Below, one piece after another: positions 1-11,300 of a stretch of 64,000 bases of DNA. The notes below the pieces were generated by a model. The model was not told where the DNA came from and made no database searches. It saw only the letters and a list, made by a program, of their open reading frames with translations. The DNA is from Adiantum capillus-veneris (lineage: Eukaryota > Streptophyta > Polypodiopsida > Polypodiales > Pteridaceae). How positions within the stretch are numbered: position 1 is the first letter of the stretch; each line of letters starts with the position of its first letter. The stretch spans positions 92,828,180 to 92,892,179 of the forward strand of contig CM043962.1 of the NCBI GenBank assembly GCA_014529385.2. Reading direction: 5' to 3'. Made by a program: the position numbers and the translations under genes.

Positions 1-1798
1 GACCACGAATAGATATATCTTTATCAAAGCTCATGGGAGAATATAATTTTGCCGCATTGTATAATGGCAAGTCGTTGAACCTTGCGTCAATCCCAACAAT
101 AAGCTCTTGGACAAAACTTTTTGCAAGTACAATACAACCTTGTAGTGAATTTCCACTTGTAAGATTTTGTGAAAAGGAAGTGAAGTGCAACATATGAGTT
201 TCCATAGATCCATTTTCTTGCACATAAACCAACTCATTATTGGCATTGAGCCTTCTCATGAACTCTCTAAAGTGTTTGCATCCATAACCAAACGTATCTC
301 CTAAATATCTCTTTTTGAAAAGTTCAATGACCACATCCAATGCATTTCCAACTTCTGTGATGTCTACATGGTCATCTTGAAACTTTTTATTAATTCCATT
401 CATCTCCACCAATACATCTGCCATAAAATGGATCAAGAATTGCACTTGAAAAGTGCGAGCAATTTTATAGAAATTTACATCATTTTCTTTGAAATCATGC
501 AATAAAGCAGGCATCATGGTCACTAGTCTCTTCATCACCTTGCCTCTTGACAACCATCGTACACTATGTATCCTGAGAACCTCCAAAGGCTTGAGACTAA
601 ATGCCTTCAACAACTTCTCCAACTCCTTATGGCGTTGAACAGATCTTCCAACCCATGCATGCACTTTATTTGCAAAAGCATCCAAGAATCCAAACTCCAT
701 AAAATTATCGCACACATCAGAAACCACTAAAGCTTCCCGATGTGCAATACAATGCACGCCAATAATATTGGGAACTTTTTGTCGAATCTTGGCAAGCACC
801 CCATTATTCACTCCACGCATACATGATGCACCGTCTGAAGCAAAACCAATCCACTTTTCAAGTCCCAATCCCATTCTTTGTAAGAGAGCAATCAACTCAT
901 CAAACTTAGTTTGTGCTTTTCAATCAGCTAATGGAAGAAGTGCCACAAACTTACATACAGGAGACCTTCTTCCCTCATCTTCTAAATACGTCACATAAAC
1001 AATCATATGCTTCTCAAATGTCAAGTCAGTGCTGTCATCAATCAAGATAGCAAAGAATGGACTTTTGCATATGGATAGCTTCAATGCCTCCCAATAAAAC
1101 TCCTTGGCAGCTTGAATAAACTCCATGCCAGAAGTTCTGTTCGTGTATGCTGAGTACTCATTACTTACTGGCATATTTGGAGTGCGCATATACCGCATAA
1201 ACTCACATTGAGCATAATAAAAATTCAAAGGCATATCTTTCACCACAATAAAATACATTGTTTGCATCACAGTGATAATACGCTGTTTTTTTGCATCCAC
1301 CATGAGCTCTACATGCTATTGAATGGGCATCACATCTCTATGTGACTTGAGAGCCCATCGTTGCGTAGCTATCTTATGAGCATCTGAATTTGCATGTTTG
1401 TCCAGAGCTTGAATCCCCATTGTTGAAGAACCTTCCCCAGCAAATGGAGTCTTTAACCCAAATTCTGAACACCAAATACATTTTACTCGTTGTTTGCCAT
1501 CAGAGCCAAAAATGGGATAAGCCCATTTATGCTTTAGGCTCCAGTGGGCAAGAAAGGATCTCTCACTTTCTTTCTTTTTAATGGCCTCAACGTCACTTAC
1601 ATTAGCTTCTTGAGACATATTCCCGTCAACAACATTCCCCTGTGCATCAACGACATCCTCATTTAGATCTACTCTTGGTCGCCTCACACGGTACTGATCT
1701 AATGTTTTTTGCTTAGAGTCACGTTTTGGTCTGCCAATTCTTTGAACTACATTCCTAACAATCTCTGGGACAACATTTCTTGAGCTGTCACCCGACAT
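1..1798 (-). pseudogene. hAT-superfamily (ZNF862/KIAA1586-like) transposase gene, two in-frame stops, 3' end outside window
   Basis: One minus-strand frame runs from an ATG at 1798 to the window edge, broken by a TAG at 1316-1318 and a TGA at 920-922; the pieces stay in phase, so these are two point lesions and not separate genes. The N-terminal piece has a basic Lys/Arg-rich tract and a TTF/BED-like zinc finger (CIWC, then HANSDAH near the end). The middle piece carries FAILIDDSTDLTFEKH, the acidic block typical of ZNF862-like hAT proteins. After the second stop come GFASDGASCMRG and GVHCIAHREAL, matching the conserved DGA and HCxAHR motifs. In life it would be a nuclear cut-and-paste transposase or a domesticated derivative. 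The stops suggest a dead copy. No inverted repeat or target duplication is visible because the 3' end is missing. Confidence 0.85.
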
Positions 1799-2340
1799 AC
1801 CTATGAAGAAAAATCAACATCCAACTTACATCGTATAGACAATGAAAACCAAAAACCAACTTACATTGTATAGACAATGTACAAACATACAAGTGCAACA
1901 ACATAAACAAAAGTAGCTAAAAACAATTAGTCTCATACCTTGAAGGAGTTTGAAACGAAATACAGTTGGTAAATGCCTGCCAAGTCGACCGACTAACACC
2001 TCCACAATTTTGTATAGTTTAACAAGCCTCACGCCTACGCTCCACCAATAGAGATAAAACAATCATATTGCAATTTCCATTAAGCATCGACATAAGAGAA
2101 GTCTATGAACTCTTGAAACAATGTAAATATAGGCTTTGAAGTTTGTACATACCTTGAACTCCATAGTCGAGCCCAAGTAGCACAGATATTGCACAATGTT
2201 GGTGATGGATCAACAAGGGTGTGAGCCTCACAAGTTGAAGAGGTGTAGGCCTGTTAAGAAACTCGGAAGTGAGGACTCAAATGCACAAAAGTAGACCCCA
2301 AATCGAAACCCTCAACTTGCCGCATCAGTTTCAAACCTAT
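1799..2340. other. intergenic, no gene seen
   Basis: AT-rich sequence upstream of the hAT remnant. It holds a short imperfect direct repeat (CAACTTACATYGTATAGACAATG at about 1824-1846 and 1858-1880). It may include the hAT gene's promoter or an unrecognised terminal region; nothing else is supported. Confidence 0.5.
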
Positions 2341-2567
2341 GCAGAGGTCGCAAGCACTATGTGGAGGGCTCGGATGTAGACTCTAGAGGGCTCGTTGCTC
2401 ACCTATCACAAGCCGTGAGGGGTCGCAAGCAATGTGAGACTCGGATATAGAGGGCTCGTTGCTTACTTACCACAAGCCGTGAGGCTTTTGCAGAGGTCGC
2501 AAGCACTGCAGGACTCGGAAGTAGGGGGCTCGCTGCTCACATATCACAAGCTGGGAGGCTTTTGAAC
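2341..2567. repeat. tandem repeat, about 75 bp unit, three copies
   Basis: The phrase GGTCGCAAGCA starts at 2346, 2421 and 2495, giving a period of 74-75 bp. Each unit goes on with a GGACTCGGA-like stretch, GGGCTCG(T/C)TGCT and CACAAGC(C/T)G(T/G)GAGG. Units differ by several substitutions and small indels, so the array is not recent. It has no coding frame and no similarity to other repeats in the window. Confidence 0.85.
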
Positions 2568-3294
2568 GCACTCAGCTCTGTCCATTCGTCATCGATGCTG
2601 CTGCGTACAGGGTGCAGGGCCGGCTTTGCGTGCAAGGTTTTGAGTATGCTGAGGTTTCGGGTATGCATAGCGAAAACTTTTCGCTCTCTGGAATACGATT
2701 TGCAGAGTTTTGCTCTCTGGAAACTTTTTACGCTTTGCTTCAAAGTTCAAGGTTCACACACATTGAACCTTAAAATGTCCAGCACCAAAGCTAAAGCAAT
2801 TTGATCGAGCAAGACTAGTGCCCTCAACTGCCTATAGCTCCATACCTTAGAAGTTAGAAATAAAAGGTGTTAATAATAGCCTATGCATACAAGGTACCTT
2901 AAAAAATTGAAAATTTTTTGAAGACCCAGAAAAAACTTGGCCTTCAAGAAAAGCTTTACCTTGGAATAGGCCTTCAGGCATGGAAGGCCTATTCAACATT
3001 TCGAGTTTCATCTGCCACCTTGGTTTGTTGAGGGACTTCGTATGAAGCTCCAGGTGCTTGAGGAGGCCATTGCAGCCTTCAAATTTCAGCACTGCCAGTG
3101 AATGACATTGCCAATGTGAGCCTTTCACCTTCAAATTTATTAAAGGCAGGCCATTTAAATGTTTTAACATTACTTATGCTTGTTTCTCTCACTTTGCTTG
3201 CTACGTAAGGACCGGAACTTGAACCTTGTCGCGCAACAGAGCCATGGTGAGCTTGGCAACTACCTGTCAGTGAGTGTGTGTGTGTGTCTGTGGG

Positions 3295-3329
<35 letters not shown>

Positions 3330-3378
3330 CATGCTGTGAGTGTGGTTCTCTGCTTTTTCTGCCGGTGTTTTGAAGTCG
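2568..3378. other. centrin upstream region with GT/GA microsatellite
   Basis: No gene is seen. A (GT)n then (GA)n microsatellite lies at about 3276-3325, roughly 55-100 bp before the centrin start, so it may be transcribed as 5' leader. No clear TATA box was found. A run of AAGGCCT-like palindromes near 2965-2990 is the only other structure. Confidence 0.5.
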
Positions 3379-3758
3379 ATGAGAGTGGCATCTAGCCGGA
3401 TGAGCAAAACGAGGCTGCCGCCAACAGATGAGCAGAGGCAAGAAATTCAAGAAGCCTTCGATCTCTTTGACACTGATGAATCTGGTATGTCATAGCTGGA
3501 AATCTTTGTTGGCAAGTGCAAATCAGCGTGCACTATGTGTCTATGCGTAGTGTGTATTTAACCAATGTAGATGAGCACACGACATACACCCATTCTAATC
3601 TTATCCCTTAAAGAGAGCGTGCGCACGCACACACACACTCTCACTGAGTGAGTAGTGGTGTACAACGAGGGTAACATGCAATCCCCCCCCCCCCCCCCCC
3701 CCCCCCCCCACCCCCCCAAACAAATATGTGTGTGCACATACATATAGTGCAAGCTACA

Positions 3759-3806
<48 letters not shown>

Positions 3807-5733
3807 TTCTAATCTTATCCCTTAATTGCAGGAACCATCGATGCTGTAGAGCTCCAAGTAGCCATGAGGTAGGTCTAAGAATTGCTTTTTGTAAATTGCT
3901 ACTCAGTTTCCAACCCTATCGGCATCCACTCTTGAACTGTATACATGTTTGTATGTGCGATTAATTGATTAATTTTATATCGCTTCGACAGCCTGTGTTC
4001 TCACTCATATTTTTTTCTGGCTTCACAGAGCTCTAGGGTTTGAAGCTGGCTATGAGGTGGGATTCACTGTTATTTTTTGCTAATGAAGCTCTTAATTCAG
4101 AACCGAGGGTTGTAATCTTTGCATTTAATGTATATTCATCTGGTTGTCGTCGTTTAGCTTGCTTGATGTGAGAGGGGTAACACAACATACCCAGAGAAAC
4201 CTCTACTATTCAGTGCGGCATGATTTAACGCCCATCTCCCCTTCTTAAGGTTCTAGCGGTCATATGTTTTTGAAATGCTCGTGGAGAACGTATCGACCTA
4301 TACTAAGGCCTTTGAATAGAAATTCTAGCTATAGATTGCTCATCGAACATGTTGCCTTCTTATATCGTTCACCAAACATCATGTTGATCTAAAAAAACTG
4401 ACTTGTAATTTTTGTGATATTTCACTATTAGAAGGTCAAATTGACTTCCAAACGGAAAGGTGCTCCTTCCTAGTGCCTGTCTTTTGAAAGTGTGGGGAGC
4501 CCTTTGAATCCCTATACTATTCAGTGGGTTTTCTTTTGTCTTCTCTTAATAAAGTGCTTTCTGTCCATGCTCTTTAATACATGTGCGCGGGGTCCACACT
4601 TTCACAGAACCGATGTGGCTATCTTACAAAACCTTTGGTAAAAATATCATGTTGATTTGTGCAGGGTGCATTGTTCAGGTCCTCTTTGGGTTGAATTCTG
4701 CAGTGTATTTTAGTGGATCATGTGCATAATTACCTGAAACTTCCCAACACTCCACGTCTTTGCAGTTTCCGATTTTCGTTTCTGTTTCCCTCTTGCGCCT
4801 ATAGTTACCCAAAACTATCTGAAACTTCAATTTTTTTTTCGTCTTTGGTTCTATGTTTGTTCCCGATTCCCATAACTATGATCATGTGTCATTATTGGAT
4901 AAATATTTTTGCGGTTATGTTACACCTTTCTTGTATCATGTGCAATGGCATAGTACATTGTCAGCTGTTGAAAAAGCATATGAATGTGTCAGATTGTCAT
5001 AGTATGCATTCAAAGGTGGTGAGGGTTTATCATGTTTGAATGCTTAGTTTGTTGACTCCTCGATAAAAGACATCGTTAACCACAGTAAGATGCAACATGT
5101 TGATAAAAGACATTGTTAACCATAGTAAGCGTGTGTGGTGGCTGATACTTGTGCAGGAAATTGAGAGAATGATAAAAGACATTGATAAGGATGGCAGTGG
5201 TTCCATTGATTTTGAAGAGTTTTTACAGATGATGACGGAGAAAATGGGTGAGAAAGATTCGGAACGAGAAATCTCAAAGGCTTTTCGGCTTTTTGTGGAC
5301 CCGAATACTGTAGGTTTTTTTCGAAGGCCAGCAAATTAAATGGCATGTCATTTAGTTTGGCTGATTTTCGGGCCATTTGTCAGGGGACCATAACGTTTGA
5401 TAAGCTGAAGGCGGTAGCTAACGCAGTTGGAGAGGAAATTACTGATGCAGAGTTATGGGAGATGATAATTGAGGCAGATAAAGATGGTAAGCAATGTATG
5501 CATAGCTTTTTGTTGATGCACACACAGAATATACGTATGGTGCACGTGCACACGCACGTGGATGCACCCACATGTGTGTATATAATGTGTGTGTGTAGAG
5601 AGAGATTAATTATTGTGACTGATAGCTAAATTTGTGACTTTTATTGTGTTTCTTGTTCAATGAAGGCGATCAGGAGCTCAATGAGAACGAGTTTATGGAC
5701 ATAATGAAGAAGGCGAATAATATTCTCCATTAA
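3379..5733 (+). CDS. centrin (caltractin), EF-hand calcium-binding protein, six exons
   Basis: Exons by splice sites: 3379-3484, 3832-3868, 4029-4056, 5157-5309, 5384-5486, 5666-5733. All introns are GT-AG and phases join to 164 codons, close to the usual 160-172. A second in-frame ATG at 3400 would give 157 residues. The product has four EF-hands: EF1 loop 31-42 (DTDESGTIDAVE) and EF2 loop 67-78 ([12 protein letters not shown]) are canonical; EF3 loop 104-115 begins with Val and ends with Lys and so has lost its calcium ligands; EF4 loop 140-151 has Gln instead of Gly at position 6. Centrins act at basal bodies and centrosome-like centres, at nuclear pores (TREX-2) and in XPC-linked DNA repair. 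Motile-sperm plants need them for flagella. The context is TE-rich but the frame is clean, so it is probably functional. Assignment to a centrin subtype is not possible here. Confidence 0.93.
3683..3717. repeat. poly-C tract in centrin intron 1
   Basis: Twenty-seven consecutive C, one A, then seven C. It sits between two copies of TTCTAATCTTATCCCTTA (about 3593-3610 and 3807-3824); the second lies just before the intron 1 acceptor. Confidence 0.95.
3763..3803. repeat. (CA)n microsatellite in centrin intron 1
   Basis: About 20 CA units ending some 28 bp before the intron 1 acceptor AG at 3830-3831. Length variation here could alter splicing or simply be neutral. Confidence 0.95.
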
Positions 5734-5807
5734 ACCCTGCATACGTAAGGAAACTTACAAATGTAATGCTTAGTTTCACTTACTGGGAAATAAACTCTTG
5801 CTTGTGA

Positions 5808-5925
5808 TGTATTGAGATGTGGACTTTTGTTGCATCTCTTGTGAGAACAATCTTTTGATTGTATCGTCAACAAGCCATGCATGTGAAGACTAGGTGTCTA
5901 TCCTATGTGAAAAGCTTAGTCAGTA
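5808..5925 (+). repeat. dispersed repeat relic, also at 36322-36450
   Basis: The stretch ATGNGGRCTTTTGTTGCATC followed by ATCAACAAGCCATG-like and GTCCTATGTGGAAAGC-like blocks occurs here and at 36322-36450. The second copy begins TGTTGGGATG, which looks like an LTR start, so this may be a degenerate LTR fragment lying between centrin and its partial duplicate. Confidence 0.6.
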
Positions 5926-6291
5926 ATCCTTGATTTTGGGGCCATTTGTTAGGGGATTATAACGTTTGATAAGCTGAAGGCGGTAGTGCAATTGGACAAG
6001 AAATCACTGATGCAGCGTTATGGGAGATGATAATGGAGTAGATCAAGATGGTAAGCAATGTATGGATAGCGTTTCGTTGATGTACACAGAGAATATACAT
6101 ATGTGTACACACACACTTAGTATGTGTATGGTGTGTGTATACATACATACATACACATATTATATATACATACATAGATGCATTGTTGCTGATAGATAAT
6201 TTTGTCACTTTTACTTGTGTTTCTTGTTCAATGAAGGTGATTAAGAGCTCAATGAGAAACAATTTATAGACATTATGAAAAAGGCGAATCT
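5926..6291 (+). pseudogene. partial tandem duplicate of centrin exons 5-6
   Basis: The end of intron 4, exon 5, intron 5 and exon 6 of centrin are repeated here: GGGCCATTTGT, ACGTTTGATAAGCTGAAGGC, TTATGGGAGATGATAAT and the exon 6 phrase AGAGCTCAATGAGAA are all recognisable. Relative to the parent, exon 5 has lost 4 bp (frameshift) and carries a premature TAG, and exon 6 carries TAA in place of CAG. Splice signals GGTAAGCAATG and TGAAGGTGA persist. It cannot encode a centrin C-lobe. Confidence 0.9.
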
Positions 6292-6655
6292 ATCATGAGG
6301 GCATTACAAAGCATGCTTGTCCCAGTGACTTGTATATGAACACCTTTCTTTTTGTTGAAAGTCCAGTATAGAGAATATCAAGCAATTTTATGTAAAGTAG
6401 ACACTCCTTGAACCAAATGGGAAAAAGGTAAATGTCACATATACTGTCTTGTTTGTAAAGAAGAAATTGTTGGCATTTCCATGTTGTACTTAAGGTGTCG
6501 AACATAATTTCCATTCTGGGTTTTGTCACCGGAAGTTTGGCTTTTCTGATGAGGCAAGGTGTTCTTGATTGCAATAGATCATATCTTTTTCCGACATGGT
6601 TTACTATGGGAAACACGTGTGGAACAATGGTGGAGTACGGATATGTGACTAGTTA

Positions 6656-6706
<51 letters not shown>

Positions 6707-8317
6707 CTATGATGACAAAATTGGATATGTGACGATGTTTTGTGGAGTATGGACCTCTACTGCTTTTCCATTTTTGACCAAGTATAATAATTCTCTTCAT
6801 ATTGATATATGATTGACATTTTTGTCATAAGCATCGTTCAACTAGCCGCACAAGTAGGTGATTTTCTACCTGAAAATCTTGTTTGCTTGTTAAAATCTTT
6901 CTGTTCAAGCCTCTTTCCTCCTCCCAAATCCTATAATCATTTTATTCCTTTTGCAATTTTATTCCTTTCTTAAATAGTTAGCAAAGGCAGCTCTAGAGCT
7001 ACATCAATTTCATGGGCTGCAAGCATATACGATAGATGTTAGGCTTGAAGTGAACTCAGATTTATGAGTTCAATACAAAGACCATATTACAAGTCTAAAT
7101 CCAAAATTGAGTAAGACTACTCCAGGTAATGGCAAGTTGGAGAAGGATTCAAAAATTTGAATCTAACCAATAGATTACAGTTGAGAGGACACACAAGGAG
7201 AGTACGATAGCTGAAGTGGCGTATTAAGACAAAAAGGCTTGAACAACGTAGAAACTCAAGACAAGAACAATAGTAACTATCTAAGCTATATGGAAAAAGT
7301 CACCATCTATTGCAGAGGCAAAGGTAGCTAAAGTTGCAATAGATCAAAAAGTAATTCAAGGATATGAGGTAAATACTACACATACAACAAAGGCATACTA
7401 GAGGTGGATGACATCGTCAAGGCAACAAGGCTAGTGGACGAATCAAAGGGAATCGAAACAAAAATCCAAAAATCCAAAATGGCAACAATGGCATGATAAG
7501 GCGTTTGACATTGTTTTTCACTTGATTGGTATTATGATGCTTTATGGCACTACACTATTGTGCAAATAAAAAAGGCTTTTCTTCCCACTCAGTTTTCTCC
7601 TTTGATTAGGTCTTCAAGTCCCTAGTCTAGTTTTGCTTGTTTACTTTTAAGTTTGTGCTTACTCTTCTAAAATAGATAATGAGTACACTTCTAGCTATTT
7701 GTGCTTTATCAAACGACCTTCAATAAGTCAATTCTAGGAATTGCACAAAATCACGCTTTGAAGTGCCAGTCATTTTTAATTATACTTGTAGTAACAAATC
7801 TTGACAACTTCCTAGACTCCACGATGTTTATCCATTTTAGCATACAGACGTCCACCTAACCAGACACCACATTTGTACTATATTTTTTCGAGTTAGTGTA
7901 GCTATGCTATGTGTAAATCTTGATTCCAAAGTGATAGATTTATTTTTTAAGTTGTAATTCTTTTATGTTATCTATAAAAGGCCCATGTGGCTATTTAGAA
8001 AGCTCTAGGTATAAAAGACAATAACCTTAGTATAAAAGGAAAGCTTATCTTTCGAAAAAAAAAGGAGATCTGTGTACGTATGCTCAAGCATCCAAGCAAT
8101 TGTAACATGTAATCGATTTTTCTCATGATTAGGTAATCTTATTTTGATCCCAAAACTTGCACTGTTTTTATCTTCTCTTGCTCTTTCACTCAAGCGTAAG
8201 CATTTGTTATGTCGTGGTTTGTGACTTCACCTCTGCGAGCCTAATCTTCACTTTTGAGTGCTTAAATCAGTGTTTTTGACATTTTGACCATAGGAGAGTG
8301 TTATTAGACCTTAGTGC
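6292..8317. other. intergenic, no gene; GT/GA microsatellite and LTR-like promoter stretch
   Basis: No coding signal is seen. A (GT)n(GA)n tract lies at 6660-6706. Around 7980-8040 there are two TATAAAAG motifs following a wordy AT-rich stretch, and 8150-8290 resembles an LTR R/U5 region preceding the tandem array at 8318. No matching second LTR was found, so this is only a suggestion. Confidence 0.4.
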
Positions 8318-11300
8318 CAAAAGCCAAACAATCAACAATGCCAATAGAAAGCTAAGCAAAAAGTTTGTCAACCAAAGTTTTGATCACAGTAAAGCATCCA
8401 GAAGAAGCCGAAAAGAATCAACCAAGTGTTAGTATCCAAAGAGCATACATCAAAGTCAAAGATCCAGTTTGGATACACCAATCATAAGTTCAAACTCAAC
8501 AACCAAAGGCAATAGGGTAGCATCAAAAGAGTCAATCACTGCTCAAGGCTACTTTCAAGGGAACACTAATATTTGAACCATAAAACCTAAGGTAATAGCC
8601 TGGATCTACTCACCTCAAGGAAAAAGTTATACAAAGAGAAAGCCAAGCTATCAACGGAAGACAAACACCTCAATCAAGAGAAAGAACAATAAAAAAAGCA
8701 AAAGAAAATACCTTCAAAGAAATAAGCAATGCGATTATTAGTATGGGTACCAAAGTAAGACTTCTACCAAGCTACCCAACAAAGACATGTGAAGCAACAC
8801 ATGACTCCAATCAAGCTACTTGAATCTCAAGTATTTTATGAAGGTAAATCTCAAATATGGTTACCAAAAATAGTAACTCAACCTGAAACAACTAAGATGA
8901 GTCATGTAGTACAACTCTCTACCCAAAGACAAGCAATCACAACCAAGAGCCAATAGAAGCCAATTACAATTGAGGGTGATACAACCTCTAGATGGATACC
9001 TCGTCTTCCGCAACAAAAGCAAGGCTTCTACAACGATAATAATAAGATATGGATACCAAAGCCTAGTCTCCAAGTCATAGAGCAAAAGGGGCAAATACAA
9101 AAGACGGTCACACAAGACCAGAAACAAGGTTGGTTCCAAAATAACTGAACCCACAAAAATTTACAACTGCTTCTCATGGGAGATAAAGAAAAGGTTCCAT
9201 CAGTCTCTATTGCAATCGTAGAACATGTTTCACAAAGTAGTATCAACATATGACAAACAAATCAAGAGGAGTAGAAGTATGCTAACCTACAAAAAAAAAT
9301 GGTGGCATCCAAAGACCAAAACAATGAAAGAGATCTAAATCTCAAGAACATATGGACTTGGGTTTCTGGCTTTGAACATGTACGTCCAAGTTGCCATAAA
9401 AAATACATGGCATAAGAGTTAGAGTTGGGCAGCTAAGCCACTAAGCACTAGTACCAAAGCTTCAAGTAATATTCTCTGTGATCTAAGAGTCATAGCTAGG
9501 TACTATTCAAGCTAGAAGAGTTGAGCATATTAACATCGTGTCACTCATGCTCGTATAGGTGAGCATAAGGGTCGAAATCTGTGTTTTTTAAGTCTCGTGA
9601 AGTGAATGAGGAAGTTCAAGAGACACTTACGCACTAGGCATAGTGAGGTATGAGTGGAGAAGCTTCTACATTGAAAAACCTTCTTGAGAATGTGGAAGCT
9701 ATTGCGACATCCCTTTGATGTCACATGTGCTACATTTGTTCCTCAAAGCACCCATCAACTCCATTTTCACATTGAATGCTTTTGTTTGACAAATATCTCG
9801 TATACATTAAGAGTGTCCCATAATTGACACTTGCATTAGACACATTTCCTTTGTTTATCCTAAGCACTAAACTTGCGCAAACATGTACTTAAAGTTCAAC
9901 TACTCAACTCCAAGAAGAGTGTGTACCAAATGCTCTTTTTTTCCATCGGTTTTTTCCCCTTCGGTCATCCAAAATTAGAGCAACAATTGCAGCTCTCAAA
10001 TGTACTTGTCAAGAGCAACTCTTATCTTCAAGGACAACAACAAAGCTCCATTAAACAATGGTAAGGCAAAGAATGGTATACAAAAACATTTGACAAGCAA
10101 TGACAAATTTAGCAAGAGAGCTAGTGTCACATCAAATGTTCGACAAACTCAAAATGAAGAGAGGAACAAGGATAAGGCAAAAGACCGATTGTCTCCAGCT
10201 GTGATCAAATTCACCCTATCTGGAGAAACAAGACTCAAAATTACATGTTCATCTATGATAGATCTTTAAGCACAACACAATCTAATATCTTATGGTACTT
10301 GGATAATGATGGGAAAGCCACCAATTTCTAAAATATAGTACACAAGTTCTAAAATGCCAATTCCTAGTTTTGGCATGATATAAATTGTACTCCAGTTTAG
10401 TACTAGGGAGTTCAAGGATGCCTTTTCTATAATCAAATCCCATCATGTCCAAGAGAGTCTGGTCCTGAAAAGAATCTGGATGAATATCTTCTTTTGACAA
10501 CAACAAAAAGCTTCAACAACAACATTGATAGTCCCAGAAGCATCTCAAATCCGCGTAAAAAAGAAACAACCAACCATAGCAGAAAAAGTAAACCTAAAGC
10601 AAACACTGAAGTCGATCAATCTTGCAAGTCAACTTTACCTTTAATGAGTCCCCATCAAACTTCCTACACAGCCTCTACATCAAAAGCCAAACCATCAATA
10701 ATGCAATGGAAACCTAAGTAAAAAAAGTGTATCAATCAGAGGTTCCATCACAACAAAGCCTCTAGAAGAAGCAAAAAAGAATCAACCAAGTGTTAGTATC
10801 CAAAGAGCCCATCAAAGTTAAAGATCTCGTTTGGATACACCAATCACAAGTTCAACCTCAACAATTGAAGGTAGTAGGATGGGTAGCATCAAATGTGCTC
10901 AAAGCTACTTTCAAAAGAGCACTAATGTTTGGGCCAAGAAGCCTAAGGTAATAGCCTTGACCTACTCACCTCAACATAAAATTTCTATAAAGAGAAATCT
11001 GAGCTATCTTTGGAAGTCAACCACCTCAATTAGACAAAAGAACAATCACAAAAGGCAAAAGCAGAGACCTTCAAAGAAACAAACAATGTGACAAGTATGG
11101 GTACCAAAGTCAGACTTATACTAAGCTACCCAACAAAGACATATGAATCAATAGATGATTAAAGCCAAGCTATTCAAAGCACAAGGGTTTTATGAAGATA
11201 ACTCTCAAATATGGTAACCAAAAGTAGTAGCTCAACCTGGAAAAACTAAGATCAATCATGTAGCACAAGGCTCCACCCAAAGGTGAGCAATAGCATCCAA

